A stretch of DNA of 64,000 nt from contig UESW01005011.1 in NCBI GenBank assembly GCA_900491605.1, forward strand, positions 339,543 through 403,542. The letters are read 5' to 3'. Both the position numbers and the translations under genes were made by a program. The notes under the pieces were generated by a model. That model had not been told where the DNA came from. It was given only the letters and a program-made list of their open reading frames with translations, and ran no database searches. Source of the stretch: Calamus simplicifolius (Eukaryota; Streptophyta; Magnoliopsida; Arecales; Arecaceae). Position 1 is the first letter of the stretch. Each line of letters starts with the position of its first letter. Positions 1 through 12,011 of the stretch are shown one piece after another.

Positions 1-1700
1 AGATCGGCGACGATCCGACGGTTGCGATCGATCCAAGCCCTGATCCCGATCGGCCACGACCGATCTCGGACCGTGGCGATCCGTCCGAGATCGGCGACGA
101 TCCGACGGTTGCGATCGATCCAAGCCCTGATCCCGATCGGCCACGACCGATCTCGGACCGTGGCGATCCGTCCGATCGGCGACGATCCGACGGTTGCGAT
201 CGATCCAAGCCCTGATCCCGATCGGCCACGACCGATCTCGGACAGTTGCAATCCGTCAGAGATCGGCGACGATCCGACGGTAGCGATCGATCCAAGCCCT
301 GATCCCTATCGGCCACGACCGATCTCGGACCGTGGCAATCCGTCCGAGATCGGCGACGATCCGACGGTTGCGATCGATCCAAGCCCTGATTCCGATCGGC
401 GACAACCGATCGCGGACCGCGGCTATCGGTCCGATCGGCAAAGGTCCGACGGTTGCGATCGATCCAAGCCCTGATCCCGATCGGCCACATCCTATCTCGG
501 ACAGTTGCAATCCGTCCGAGATCGGCGACGATCCGACGGTTTGCGATCGATCCAAGCCCTGATCCCGATCGGCGACGACCGATCGCGGACCGCGGCAATC
601 GGTCCGATCGGCAAAGGTCCGACGGTTGCGATCGATCCAAGCCCTGATCCCGATCGGCCACGACCGATCTCGGACCGTGGCGATCCGTCCGAGATCGGCG
701 ACGATCCGACGGTTGCGATCGATCCAAGCCCTGATCCCGATCGGCAACGGTCGATCTCGGACCGTGGCGATCCGTCCGAGATCGGCGACGATCCGACGGT
801 TGCGATCGATCCAAGCCCTGATCCCGATCGGCCACGACCTCTCTCGGACCGTGGCAATTGGTCCGATCGACAAAGATACGACGGTTGCGATCGATCCAAG
901 CCCTGATCCCGATCGGCCACGACCTATCTCGGACAGTTGCAATCCGTCAGAGATCGGCGACGATCCGACGGTAGCGATCGATCCAAGCCCTGATCCCTAT
1001 CGGCCACGACCGATCTCGGACTGTGCGATCCGTCCGAGATCGGCGACGATCCAACGCTTGCGATCGATCCAAGCCCTGATCCCGATCGGTGACGCCGATC
1101 GCGGACCGCGGTAATCGGTCCGATCGGCAAAGATCCGACGGTTGCGATCGATCTAAGCCCTGATCCCGATCGGCCACGACCGATCTCGGACCGTGGCGAT
1201 CCGTCCGAGATTGACGACGATCCGACTGTTGCGATCGATCCAAGCCCTGATCCCGATCGGCCACGGTCGATCTCGGACCGTGGCGATCCGTCCGAGATCG
1301 GCGACGATCCGACGGTTGCGATCGATCCAAGCCCTGATCCCGATCGGCCACGACCGATCTCGGACCGTGGCGATCCATCCGAGATCGGCGACGATCCAAC
1401 GGTTGCGATCGATCCAAGCCCTGATCCCTATCGGTGACGACCGATCGCGGACCGCGGCAATCGGTCCGATCGACAAAGATCCGACGGTTGCGATCGATCC
1501 AAGCCCTGATCCCGATCGGCCACGACCGATCTCGGACCGTGGCGATCCGTCCGATATCGGCGACGATCCAACGGTTTGCGATCGATCGAAGCCCTGATCC
1601 CGATCGGCCACGACCAATCTCGGACCGTGGCAATCCGTCCGAGATCGGCGACGATCCGACGGTTGCGTTCGATCCAAGACCTGATCCCGATCGGCGATGA
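1..1700. repeat. GC-rich tandem array, ~87-bp unit, 20 copies
   Basis: Twenty consecutive copies of a unit anchored on ATCCAAGCCCTGAT start at 31, 118, 203, 290, 377, 462, 550, 635, 722, 809, 894, 981, 1067, 1151, 1238, 1325, 1412, 1497, 1585 and 1672, so spacing is 84-88 bp, most often 87. The unit is full of GATCGG/CCGATC and CGATCG words. Two variants alternate irregularly: a common one with CTCGGACCGTGGCGATCCG and a rarer 84-85 bp one with GCGGACCGCGGCAATCGG (spacers ending near 462, 635, 1151 and 1497; a hybrid near 894). Because 87 is a multiple of three and the unit has few stops, long open frames exist on both strands; they are repeat artefacts. The array runs straight into the CACTA subterminal repeats, so it may be internal to that element (inference). 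It continues beyond the left window edge. Confidence 0.95.
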
Positions 1701-2960
1701 CCGATGCAATATTTGCGTCGCAATTATTGCGTCGCAATATTTGCATCGCAATATTAAAAAATTTAAAATATTTAATTCTGCTAAAAACATTGCGACGCAA
1801 ATATTGCATCGCAATATTTTTAATGATATTTATATTTCATAAAAAATTAATTTAAAAATATTGCGACGCAATATTTGCGTTGTAATATTAAAAATTTAAA
1901 ATATTTAATTCTGCTAAAAACATTGCGACGCAAATATTGCGTCGCAATATTTGTATTAATATTTATATTTCGTAAAAATTTAATTTAAAAATATTGCGAT
2001 GCAAATTTGCATCGCAATATTAAAAATTTAATTTTTTTTTTAATTCTGCTAAAAAAATTGCGACGCAAATATTGCGTCGCAATTTTTTATTGATATTTCT
2101 ATTTCATAAAAAATTAATTTAAAAAATATTGCGACACAATTTGTGTCGCAATATTAAAAATTTAAAATATTTAACTCTGCTAAAAACATTGCGACGCAAA
2201 TATTGCGTCGCAATATTTTTAATGATATTTATATTTCATTAAAAATTAATTTAAAAATATTGCGACGCAATATTTGCGTCGCAATATTAAAAATAGAAAA
2301 ATATTTAATTCTGCTAAAAACATTGCGATGCAAAATTGAGTCGCAATATTTTTATTGATATTTATATTTCATAAAAAATTAATTTAAAAATATTGCGACG
2401 CAATATTTGCATCGCAATATTAAAAATTTAATTTTTAAAATTCTGCTAAAAACATTGTGATGCAAAATTGCGTCACAATATTTTTATTAATATTTATATT
2501 TCATAAAAAATTAATTTAAAAATATTGCGATGCAATTTTGCGTCGCAATATTAAAAATTTAATTTTTAAAATTTTGCTAAAAACATTGCGATGCAAATAT
2601 TGCGTCGCAATATTTTTAATGCTATTTATATCTCATAAAAAATTAATTTAAAATTATTGCGATGCAATATTTGCGTCGCAATATTAAAAATTTAATTTTT
2701 TTAATTCTGCTAAAAATATTGCGACGCAACTATTGAGTCACAATATTTTTATTGATATTTATATTTTATAAAAATTAATTTAAAAATATTGCGACGCAAT
2801 ATTTGCGTCGCCATATTAAAAATATAATTTTTTTAATTCTGCTAAAAACATTGCGATGCAAATATTGCGTCGCAATATTTTATTTATATTATATTTTATA
2901 AAAAATTAATTTAAAAATATTGCGACGCAATATTTGCGTCGCAATATTAAAAATATAATT
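1701..2960. repeat. AT-rich tandem subterminal repeats, ~133-bp unit, 9 copies
   Basis: The shared marker TTCTGCTAAAAA (with small variants) recurs at 1776, 1909, 2044, 2175, 2309, 2441, 2572, 2705 and 2837, a period of 131-135 bp. Each unit holds two inverted-repeat blocks of the type ATTGCGACGCAA...TTGCGTCGCAAT separated by AT-rich spacer ending AAAAAATTAATTTAAA. Dense short palindromic motifs next to a terminus are typical of CACTA subterminal regions, where the element's DNA-binding protein attaches (family knowledge). Many differences between units are CG to TG or CA changes, as expected from methylated-cytosine decay. Confidence 0.9.
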
Positions 2961-3097
2961 TTTTTTTTTTTTGGTTAATTGAGTCGCTAATGAGTCGCTA
3001 ATGCGTCGCAATATTTTGTTGTCACAAAGGCGTCGCAAAGTGGTCGCAATTTAGCGATGCAAAATTGCGTCGCTAAATTTGCGTTGCTATTTCAGTA

Positions 3098-3110
3098 TTT
3101 TCTTGTAGTG
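3098..3110 (+). repeat. CACTA terminal inverted repeat, right end of element A
   Basis: TTTTCTTGTAGTG matches the end of element B at 7464-7476 exactly, and matches the family consensus for a CACTA right terminus. Confidence 0.85.
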
Positions 3111-5215
3111 CATCCTTATAGGCGAAACTTGATCGCCTTCCAAAAGAACAAAGCAGTCATAAAATTTGCCGAACCGGTTAGGTCTGGCATAGATATATTT
3201 GATACTATAGAGCATTTGGGGTTGAGGTATGCTTGAGAACTAGATGCAGATAGAATAAATGACCGTATATGAAAAGAACATAACTGAAAGAAGCGGAGTA
3301 CTTTTTGGAATTTGTCGTATTGGAACACAACTTTGATGTTATGCATATTGAGAAAAATTTCTTTGATAACATATTTAACATGGTGCTAAACATCCCACGA
3401 AAAACCAAAGACATTGCAAAGTCAAGAGAAGAACTTAATCAGTATTGCAAAAGAGGTGATTTGAGGAGGAATGCTGACGAGACCTATTCTAAAGCCCGTT
3501 ACACTCGTGATAGAAATTCACGAGAAGTTTTATGTCACTGGGTTAGAGGGTTAAAATTTTTAGATGGTTATGCTTCAAATATCGGTAGGTGTGTGGACAT
3601 GCATAAGCTCAAGTTGTTTGGCATGAAGAGTCATGGCTGCTATGTTTTCATGCAACGGTTATTGCCTATAGCTTTTCGTGAGTTGCTTCTGCACCATGTG
3701 TGGAAGGCATTGATGGAGTTCAGCTTATCTTCAAGGAGTTATCTGCCATAGCCATTACTTCTGCATCTATGACAAGGCTTGAGGATGAAATTTTAATTAT
3801 TTTATGCAAGCTGGAGCAAATATTTCCTTCCAGTTTTTTTGACTCAATGGAGCATTTACCGGTTTACTTGCCATACAAAGCGAGTATAGCTGGTCCCATG
3901 CAGTATCGCTGGATGTATCATTTTGAGAGGTAAATATATAAATAAGAAATACATGTTGACATTTCAAATATTATTTCATTGCGAGAAAGTTGGTTTTTTT
4001 TTTTCTCATCTTTACATATAGGTACCTTAAGAAATTAAAAAGTAATTTGTGTAATAAGGCAAGGGTTGAAGGTTCTATATGCAATGCACACTTGGTTGAA
4101 AAAGTTTCAGCTTTTGCCTCGCATTACTTTGAGGATCACGTCCACACGAGGACCCAAAATATTGATCGTAACGATAATGTATGTGTGGACGAAGGAGAAC
4201 CTAATGACGATAGAATATCAGTTTTTAAAAGTATCGGTTGTTCATTTGGGAGGCAAAAGTCAAGAGATTTGAGCGATGTGGAGTATAATGCAGCACATTA
4301 TTACATCCTAATGAACCGTAGAGAAGTCGATCCATACATTGAGTAAGTATATACTTCAATGCTTAATTAGAACTTTTACTTTAAATTGTAATATACCACA
4401 CTATTTAATTGCTAACAGAACTTTTAATTGTTATCATCCCTTAAGGATGTATTGTGATAGACAACGACAAATGAATCCCAACATCAGTCAAATTACCATT
4501 GGGCAGAAGTTAGAAACGGAGTTCGCTTATTTGTGAGTAGTATCACTCAATCAATTTCAATAATGGCTTTTATTTTTTGAATTGGTTGTGAATAGCTTAT
4601 TAATTTATAGGTAAACGGTCCATGGTTCACAATCGACAATATTTTCATTAAATGGCCATTGAAGACGTAACAACCTTTATTGGCTATTTTGTTAATGGGT
4701 ACAAATTTCAGATTGAACGACTAGCATCTTCAAGAGGCACACATAACCGGGGCATATATGTTAAAGGAGAAAGTGTTGGAGCAAATATACAGGATTATTA
4801 TGGAAAGTTAGTAGAGGTGGTTGAAGTTGAATATCCCGGTTGGCCTATAAAATGAATGTAATATTTCGTTGTGATTGGTTTGATCCGACAGTTCAAGGGT
4901 TCATAATTACTTGAAGTGAACCATCGATGAAGATTGTAGAAATATGAACCATTCATCCTTGCATCCTAAGCTCAGCAAGTGTTTTACTGTGGATATCCAA
5001 GTTTGCGCAACGATAAGCGAGATTGGTGGGCTGTTTCTAAAATCGATCCATGTTCAACAATCATATTAAATGAGAGTTCATCAAGTCAATCAACTGAGTG
5101 CCCTGCATTTCAAGAGGATAAGATGGAAATGCATGCAATTAAGGAAGACACAAGGCTCCTGAAATATCACTTAGAGATCCAAATGATGATGTCCAAAAAA
5201 TTAAGGATGTAAATG
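3111..5215 (+). pseudogene. TNP2-like CACTA transposase (C-terminal half), decayed
   Basis: Reading from 3111, the frame gives HPYRRNLIAF..., the stretch before the transposase core. After a frameshift and small deletion the frame at 3305 shows HNFDVMHIEKNFFDNI, the hallmark TNP2 motif, followed by MHKLKLFGMKSHGCYVFMQR. The DUF4218-type segment follows (LCKLEQIFPSSFFDSMEHL, ending FER at 3932), an intron with GT at 3932 and AG at 4019-4020, then YLKKLKSNLCNKARVEGSI. A second intron begins near 4343 (GTAAGTATA). A DUF4216-type segment lies at 4652-5210 (NGYKFQIE..., DYYGKLVEVVEVEY, then a frame carrying VFYCGYPSLRNDKRDWW). The enzyme would cut and join CACTA ends in the nucleus. Frameshifts near 3300 and 3740, stops, and the insertion of element A rule out function. 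Confidence 0.85.
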
Positions 5216-5409
5216 TTCGGTTTCCTCCCGATGATAATGAAACTGAATCATAGTCCGATCAGATGTTGAACCAACATTTCACGAAACATATGACATTGAT
5301 TAAACATAGAGGTTTATTCAATTTCAATTTAATTTTATAAGTGTTAAATTTTTACATATTCAATAATTATAATTATATTGCATGAATCTTTAGTATTTTT
5401 AGTATGACG

Positions 5410-6955
5410 TGCTGAGGTAGATCTATTGCCGATAGACAGAGTGAGCAGGCACGTAGCCCTGTCGCATCAGATCCCACGAGCATTGGAGATGGAGAGTTTA
5501 GATCTTCACACATCACACAGCCTCTGATCTCTCCAGCCATCGGCGGTGATCCTACATTATCCTTTAGCCGATCGGCACAGACTGCTGAGAGTTCTTCCTA
5601 CGCCGGTCGCACCGTACTTGGACTGGATGCTGATGGGCTATAAGTATATACTAATTGTAAATATATGTTTATGTTTTTAAGTCAATTACTTATAAACATG
5701 CATTTTTTTAACAGCTTTATTGAGCAGCATACTGTATCGAGCCGGATCAACTCTATATTTCAGAGCGTGCTGATCCCAATGGCTACGATTGGCACCATGT
5801 ATCTACGGCCATGAGGGAGTTTTATTTTTCATAGTTTTAGATAAACTTTAAATATAATTTATCACTGATATAAATTTTTTTAATATTAATATATTATGAA
5901 ACTAACTGTTTATTTCAATGCAAAAAAAGTATACGTGGGACCTACCATCCATGATGCCATTAGGGAAGCATGGGATGCTCTTGCGGCACGACGATACTTC
6001 GACATGCTTCATCGTTGGAGGAGATCGGGTGAGCATCTTGTACATGTGCTGGAGGGTATTTGGTATGACTAGTAGCAGGTGTGGTAGTCTGAGGCCTGGC
6101 GCAGGAGGTCCGCATCAGCCAACACGAACTGTCGATCCGAGAAGGGCGGTTGTGGCACTGGTCTCTCCTGCCACACTGCGGGGTCCATTTTCATTCATGA
6201 CACAAACGTCGTATGGTAAGAAAACACAAATAATTTAATTACTAATTTAGTCATTTATAAATACTTACATTTATATCATTTCTTCTGCTTTTGTAGTCTG
6301 AGCAGGAGGGCAGAGATCCTGGTGAGTTTCGTCGACTCAGGGCGACACACACCAGGAAGGACTGTTTCTGGGTCGATTCACGATCACGGGAGGTTGGAGT
6401 AAGAAATTAGCTTTATATTGTATCTGTTTAATTTCTAAAATTTTATTCAAGTTCATATATTGATTCATTTATTGTTGATTTTATAATTTAAAGGCACGAG
6501 TCGAGGAGCTTCAGTCCCAGGCATTGCAGGTCGACTCCACTGATGGGGGGCTGCCCGTCGAACTCTCACCATAGGAGAGTCGACGTGTGTTTTTGGAAGC
6601 TATTGGTGCCCAGCCGCGAGACCATAGGATCTATGGTCTGGGCACTAAAACTTATAAATATTTTTTCCATCAGGGCTCCAATTCGCACTATCCTGATGAT
6701 ATTCCTGCCAAGCATTTAGATGACATTCGGAGATCTATTATGGAGGAGGTTCGGCAGGAGTTTGAGCAGTGCAAGGGAGAGGTTCAACAGAAGTATCAGT
6801 AGGAGCTCGACCAGCACATGGGAGGCCTTTAGCAGGAGCTTACAGACATGAGAGAGCAGATACATTAGATACAGGATTTGGTTTGTCTCATGTCGCAAGG
6901 TTCATTCCAGCCTCCACAGCCTTCACGTGATCGTGATAGTGCAGATTCTTGATTT
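5410..6955 (+). pseudogene. Transposase_24 / TNPA-like CACTA accessory gene, decayed
   Basis: Several exon-like blocks in changing frames resemble the second gene of plant CACTA elements. From about 5930 one frame reads AIREAWDALAARRYFDMLHRW; near 6110-6215 it gives RSASANTNCRSEKGGCGTG and HTAGSIFIHD. A likely intron follows (GTAAGAAAAC after 6213, TTTTGTAG ending 6298), then DPGEFRRLRATHTRKDCFWVDSRSRE. Near 6590-6800 is RIYGLGTKTY followed by a glutamate-rich, coiled-coil-like tail (EEVRQEFEQCKGEVQQ). Stops near 6070, 6571, 6800 and 6830 break it. In this family the product binds the subterminal repeats; the assignment rests on motif order, not on a database search. Confidence 0.6.
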
Positions 6956-7079
6956 ATATTTTTCTTTACTTCTTATGTTTTGCATATGAAAACTTTAAAA
7001 TATTAATATATTAAATTTTTATATATTTTTAAAAATTTAGTGATGAATGTTTCGATCAATATTTAAATGCAATAAATTA

Positions 7080-7463
7080 TATTAGCAGGTTTAATTTATA
7101 ATATTTTAAATTTTATTAAAAAAATTAATTAGCGACACTATTGCAATGAAAGTTTTTCGTTGCAATTATTTTTTTAAAAAAATTAATTATTAATTTTGCG
7201 ACACTAGCCTTGGCATCGCAATTTTGCGATGCAATTATTGGCATTGTTAGGCGTCGCTATTTAATGACGCAATTGCGATGGATTGCAGGTTGCGATGACT
7301 ACAATTTAGTCACAAATTAATGACGCAATTGTTGGCGTTACTAGGCATCGCTATTTAGCGACACAATTGCGATGGATTGCAAGTTGCGACGAGGTTGACA
7401 ACGACAACCAAATTGCGTCGCTAAATCCATTTAGTGATGCAATTTGGCATTGCTAAAGCTAAA
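7080..7463 (+). repeat. Subterminal repeats of CACTA element B
   Basis: Irregular direct and inverted copies of words such as GCGTCGCTA, GCGATGCAA, GACGCAATTGCGATGG and their complements. The block TGACGCAATTG...GATTGCAGGTTGCGA occurs twice (about 7265 and 7320-7390). The motifs resemble those of element A at 2980-3097, so A and B belong to related families, but B lacks the 133-bp periodicity. Confidence 0.75.
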
Positions 7464-7476
7464 TTTTCTTGTAGTG
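7464..7476 (+). repeat. CACTA terminal inverted repeat, right end of element B
   Basis: TTTTCTTGTAGTG, identical to 3098-3110. It marks the boundary between CACTA DNA and the flanking sequence that starts AACCCGATCC. Confidence 0.85.
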
Positions 7477-7948
7477 AACCCGATCCAACTCTTTCGGATG
7501 CCTTGTCCTATTGAGCTCGAGTTCCTTAGGGGCTGATATCTAGTTAATTTTAGAGTTGAAGGCTTGGGTTAATGCAAAATGAAGGATGTAGTTTATGGGC
7601 CAAAAAAAGGTGATCAACTCCCCACCTTATCTTGATTAGGGATTTGTACCCTTAAAGTTAATTATAAAAATGCTATGCAACAAACAGATGTTAAGCTCTT
7701 GAAGTTATCGAATAAAATTAATCTAATTATTTTTTTAGATTTTTGTGATTAAATTTCTAATTTCCTAATAAATTATGAGATGTCAATAAAAAATTTAAGT
7801 TTTACAAAAAATAAATCGACCTAAGTCAATCTGGGCATAGAAAAAAATTATTTATTTATTTATTTATTTTTATTTCTATTATTTTTATTTTTATGTATTT
7901 ATTTATTTTTTCAAAATAACTGTACTTAAGTCAACGGTGCCAAAAATC
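7477..7948. other. Gene-free AT-rich stretch
   Basis: No coding signal. It contains an imperfect (ATTT)n run at about 7850-7905 and nothing else recognisable. Confidence 0.5.
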
Positions 7949-8589
7949 TTATGCGTACCATAGCGCAATGATTAAAACACCTTAATTTCACTAATCTTAG
8001 TAGAGTAGCGAGAGTAAAGTGTCGAATCCACAAGGACTTTAAGGGGTTATTTTAACCGTAGATCACGGCCATCCCTTCTAAAGAATAGATCAGTCAAAAA
8101 TTATTTTTTCTTAAAGAACATTCAATAAAAATTAAACATAAATAAATACTTTATTTTATAGCATCCAAAAGAGTACATAAAAAAATAAAAAATATATAAT
8201 CTACTTCTACTTTTTGAGATGATGGGTATCTGCTTCCTGAGAGATCTGCTTTTCGATGGTGTTCTTTTATAAGCAATGAACTCCGTGTGTATTATGCGTT
8301 AATTGCTCGCCTTATCTTCAAAGATCAGATTTGTTTCTTTCAAGTTCAAACCGCAGTCCATCATTGCTTTAAATTTCATGCAATTCCTGGGTTAAATTTT
8401 AAAAAATCCATTTTGAACTTGTTTCAACTCCGATTTGAGTGCTGTTTGTACCGTTGGACTCTTAAAATGACCTCTAGTTGGCAAGATCTTTTTTTAAAAA
8501 ATATTATATAAAAATATTAAATTTAAAAGAATAATAATAATTTAATTTATAAATTAATATTTTTATGGCTAGTATTTATGTAGTTATCA
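7949..8589 (-). mobile_element. Degenerate solo LTR of the gypsy family seen at 60605-61522
   Basis: The block beginning ATGCGTACCATAGCGCAATG and continuing ATTAAAACACCTTAATTTCA is collinear with the LTR at 60605 (ATGCATATCATAGCGCAACG...). The right ends also match (CTAGTATTTATGTAGTTATCA here, CTAGTATTTATGTACTTATCA there). It is 641 bp against 918 bp, so it has internal deletions, including the part corresponding to about 60715-60800 and 60960-61170. No internal retrotransposon sequence borders it and no clear 5-bp target duplication is visible, which fits an old solo LTR. Confidence 0.75.
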
Positions 8590-8924
8590 GATATTTCTCT
8601 AGTACATGCTAACACACTTAATTAGAAGTTTTTTTTTAAAGGAAGAGCGAGTTCAAATAGAACAAGGATGAACTGGCGTGCACCCATCCATAGGGTTAAA
8701 ACTACCCTCCAATCCTTTGGCGGGGCTAAATCCATTGCTTTTTTTTAAAAGGAAAAGTCTTTGTACACTGCCTCCAGTGCAGCAAGTCCTATATGGGTTG
8801 CACTACTCCTCTTTATTGGTCCACATGAATTTTACATGGCCCGATACGATGGGACAAGGATACATCTTAAATTTTAATGTAAGTTTTTTTTTAATTTATG
8901 TATAAGCTGCAGTGCACGTTTTTT

Positions 8925-9400
8925 AAATCGTAATTTTATAACTTTGGTATTGTAAATTTACATGTCATAATTTTTTTTGCTTTCTTAATGGATGTATTAA
9001 TTTTATAACTATGGATGTCATCTTAAATTTTGACGTGCATTAATACCCAGCTTTTTTTGGAATTTATATACACATTTTTTGAGTAAGTATCGTAATTTTA
9101 TAACTAAGGTATTGTAAATTTATAAATAGAATGTCGTAATTTTTTTTGACTTTTTTAATAGGTGTCTTAATTTTATAACTACGGATGTCATCTTAAATTT
9201 TATCGTTCAACTATTTTTTCGTAAGTTGTATATGTAACATTTTCTCTGAATGGGTATACAGTGTCGTAAATTTACAATTATGATATCATAATTTTTTTTG
9301 GCTTTTTGGCTTTTTGAACGAGTGTCGTAATTTTATAACTATGGTAAATCCAGTGTATCATAATTTTTTTCATCAGAACATCGTAAAGCTATTTTAATAA
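8925..9400. repeat. Degenerate direct repeats, ~165-bp unit
   Basis: The phrase CGTAATTTTATAACT recurs at about 8928, 9089 and 9322, and ATTTTATAACTATGGATGTCATCTTAAATTTT recurs (split here for description) at about 8994 and 9166 with small changes. Two units of roughly 165 bp and a partial third can be seen. No coding content and no clear transposon ends. Confidence 0.6.
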
Positions 9401-9829
9401 TTTTTAATAGATATCGTGTGTATATATATATATGGATCAATAAGAAAAGATGATGCAGCTCACATAGAATTTGCTACATCAGATATGGTGTATAAAGTCT
9501 CTTTTCTTTTTTTTAATGTATGGCAGCGGATGGCAATTAACGACGGTCACATTAATCATCTAAATTGATGAACAATAATGACGTAAGAATGTATTTTCAA
9601 ACAGCGGCATGATTCAATTTGAAAATATATAATTATACCAAATGGATGAGGGAGAATACGCGTGGTGTTGTTTATTTTTGAGAAAAATAATCTGTTGCCG
9701 ATTCAGTTAATCGTGCTATCGTTTTAAAATATTTATTCAAAGTAATAATGGCCAGGTAACAGCGTCATTGAATGTCGAGAGTGAAATATCGGGTAATAAT
9801 AATTCGTATAACCACCGTCCAGCTAAGCC
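9401..9829. other. Gene-free stretch
   Basis: AT-rich sequence with a short (TA)n run near 9420. No gene, terminal repeat or LTR was recognised. Confidence 0.4.
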
Positions 9830-10130
9830 TACCTACATAACCTACCAGCCCATGACCGCTTAGCCCTTTTAAGGGACGGTTTTCTCGTTTCTCTCCGTCC
9901 GTAGACCGATACCATTATGCGAAACCCATGAATCTTAAATCCTGTCCGCTCATCGCGTACGCTAAACCGATGCCCTGGCCGCGACTTCGTGAAAGAACGG
10001 CTCCGATCATTTAGCTGGGCCAAACGGATCGACTCAGCGGAAAGGGAAATGTTATGCGCGCGTGCGAAAGCCAGCAACCATTGAGGACCCACCGCCGCCC
10101 TTTATAAATGCCCGGCTCGGCTCTCGCCCT
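9830..10130 (+). promoter_or_regulatory. Candidate plant promoter with TATA box at 10101-10109
   Basis: Base composition changes abruptly to GC-rich. TTTATAAAT at 10101-10109 lies in CCGCCGCCCTTTATAAATGCCCGGC, a typical plant TATA setting, with a plausible transcription start about 30 bp downstream near 10135. The downstream region has a purine-rich leader and the first ATG at 10165 in an ATGGGAGAGGGCGAGG context, whose frame stops after 12 codons. Copia-1 is inserted about 245 bp beyond the likely start, so any gene driven from here is split or has the element in a leader or intron. The gene itself was not identified. Confidence 0.4.
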
Positions 10131-10380
10131 CCCGTACTCGCTTTTAGCCCTGTTGGCGCGCGACCATGGGAGAGGGCGAGGAAGAATGCGGGTGGGTGAG
10201 ATGAAGGAAAGAGAAGAAGGCCCGAGAGGTCGACGAAAAGCACGCCGGTGGAAGGAGGTGATCCTGGTTCACCAGCCACAACTTTGGATGGCCTTTACAG
10301 TGCTTCGGTGCTCCTCTCACCCGTTCTTCCTCTCTCTCTCTCTTTTTTTCTTTTGTTTTTATCTCCCTGTCTTTTGGTCT
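10131..10380 (+). other. Unidentified leader/exon-like sequence upstream of copia-1
   Basis: A GC-rich, purine-rich transcribed-looking stretch followed by a pyrimidine tract (CT-rich at 10325-10380). One open frame from 10108 runs into the LTR and shows no recognisable domain. It could be a 5' leader with an intron start, but no confident splice pair was found. Confidence 0.3.
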
Positions 10381-10639
10381 TGTTGGCCTAGGTGCCATTA
10401 ATTCGTCCACACGAGAGTCAATGAAGACTCTTCGGACGGATGGTAACCTTCTTTAAATAGAAGACCAAAGGTGTCTTCGTGAGGAGATATGAGTCTGAGG
10501 GTCACTGAAGGGCTCTTCCTTCTCTCCCTCAGCTTAGGAGCGTGGACATACAAGGGATTCTGGTAGCCCTCGATAATCGACGATCTATTGCTTTCGCTGC
10601 TGCCAAGATTGCGGTATGTCCCTTATCTTGGCTCTTTCA
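10381..10639 (+). repeat. Copia-1 left (5') LTR
   Basis: 259 bp, starting TGTTGGCCTAGG and ending CTCTTTCA. It lacks about 75 bp relative to the right LTR: the segments around 18005-18075 and 18130-18150 have no counterpart. Many substitutions besides, so the element is old. Confidence 0.85.
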
Positions 10640-10653
10640 ATTGGTATAGCCTC
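10640..10653 (+). other. Copia-1 primer-binding site with internal deletion
   Basis: ATTGGTATAGCCTC follows the left LTR directly. The usual copia site complementary to initiator methionine tRNA is TGGTATCAGAGCC; here the three bases CAG are missing. The intact form is seen in this window at 23078 and, on the other strand, at 32194-32206. Confidence 0.65.
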
Positions 10654-12011
10654 GTCGGTTGTCACCGGCGAGGGGAGAGGATGTTGAGAATAGGCCTTGG
10701 GTACCGTGCAATTTCAAAAAAAAAAAAAAAAAAGGGGAGGTTCCGCTACGGCCATGGGTGCAACAGCGGACCTCGAAAAGCACGGGAGAGTCCATTCGAT
10801 CCTTCCCACTTCTTTCCCGGCGAGGGCCTGTCACATGTCAGGATGCTCTTGTTAGCATCTCCCTGCTGCCCGAATATCCTTGTTGCCACAGTAGCCACCG
10901 GAAGCTCTCCGGCGGCCGGCGATGCATCGTCCATTGCCGGATTCCATCCCGGGTCTGTCTCCGGGTCGCTGTGTCGTTCGGCCTCTTCCTCAGCCGCTGG
11001 AGGGCCGGGATGATCTTATCGCCACCAAGTGGGCGGTCGCGGAGTCGGTTGCAGCACGATGCGCAGAAGATGATCGTCAATAAGATGTGATTGGATCTGC
11101 ATGTGTGAGCAATAATTCGTTAATTCGACAGATGGATTTTCATATTTTGATGGCGTTTTGTTTTCTTGGGTCATATTGAATGATCCATCAGTTACAGCGC
11201 CATGGTATGGCTTCCTGTTTTTGAGTTGATGGCACCACATGTAAATGGTTAAAAATCCAGGGTAATTTCATTACCCAACCAACAACCAATAATAAAAAAT
11301 AAATAAATCAAAGGGAGGTGTGTTGCTGACGTTCAGCATTTGATGGGTCTGTCACGTGGCGCTCAATGCTGGCCATGTGCCTATTACTTGGCAGCTACAT
11401 AGGAAACATGGCAGCTAAGTGATAAATCAAAAAATCAGAAAAAATCATAAAAATTATAAAAAATCATAAAAATTCATAGAATATCATAAAAATTTATTGA
11501 AAATTTTCTTGCTATGGCATGGTAGTTTATGCTCTATGCATGAATATTTTTATTCTGTTTAATTTTTTCTGTGCATTTTTTTCTGGATGCATAATTATTT
11601 ATGCTTAGTGTATAAATATGATTTATGCATAATTCTGTATGTTATTATTGTTGACATAATTATTTATGCTTAGTGCATGAGGGGTATTTATGTCAAATGG
11701 TATGAATTTTCTGCGAGCATGTTTATTTATGACTTGGTGCATAAATATTTATATGAATCATTGGATTTGTTCCAACATTGGTTTTGTGGACAATATAGAT
11801 ATGTTCTATGAAAAATTATCGGATTCAGTGTTCTATCTTATTAAATAAGTGATGATTATGAGCTTAGCGAATTTTTTGATCTCATTTAATAAGATAGAAC
11901 ATTCGTAATTTGCTTATTTTTCTAGATATCAATATACACTGATATGTGCCTAATGTCCATACCTTGCTTGACTAAATGTTAATGTCCATACCTTGCTTGA
12001 CTAATGCAGTG
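10654..12011 (+). other. Copia-1 untranslated leader
   Basis: A long leader before gag. 10654-11090 is GC-rich and contains an A18 run (10716-10733) followed by GGGGAGG; no domain is recognisable in its short open frames. 11250-11760 is AT-rich with repeated ATAAAAATT and TTATGCTTAGTGCAT phrases. A perfect 17-bp stem, GTTCTATCTTATTAAAT (11830-11846) with its complement at 11884-11900, encloses a 37-base loop. Just before gag the 25-base phrase beginning TAATGTCCATACC is duplicated in tandem (about 11951-12003). Confidence 0.55.

Larger units (their letters stand above)
1701..3110 (+). mobile_element. CACTA element A, 3' end (5' part outside the window)
   Basis: The segment ends in TTTTCTTGTAGTG, the reverse complement of the CACTACAAGAAAA terminus of plant CACTA (En/Spm) transposons. 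Inward from it lie motifs such as GCGTCGCTAAATTTGCG and then the 133-bp subterminal array. The next base, 3111, resumes a TNP2 transposase reading frame (HPYRR...), so element A is inserted in the coding region of element B. The left boundary given is only the start of the AT-rich array; the GC-rich array at 1-1700 is probably also internal to A. No coding sequence of A is visible. The expected 3-bp target duplication would be CAT (3111-3113), with the other copy left of the window. Confidence 0.8.
3111..7476 (+). mobile_element. CACTA element B, 3' two thirds, transposase genes decayed
   Basis: This segment carries, in order, a degraded TNP2-type transposase (3111-5215), a degraded Transposase_24-like gene (about 5410-6955), an AT-rich spacer, subterminal GCGTCGC/GCGATGC motifs (7125-7463) and a right terminus TTTTCTTGTAGTG at 7464-7476. 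Gene order and orientation are those of an autonomous plant CACTA element read left to right. Its 5' end is missing here because element A interrupts it at 3110/3111; the rest should lie to the left of A. Candidate target duplication at its right end is AAC (7477-7479), not testable in the window. Confidence 0.85.
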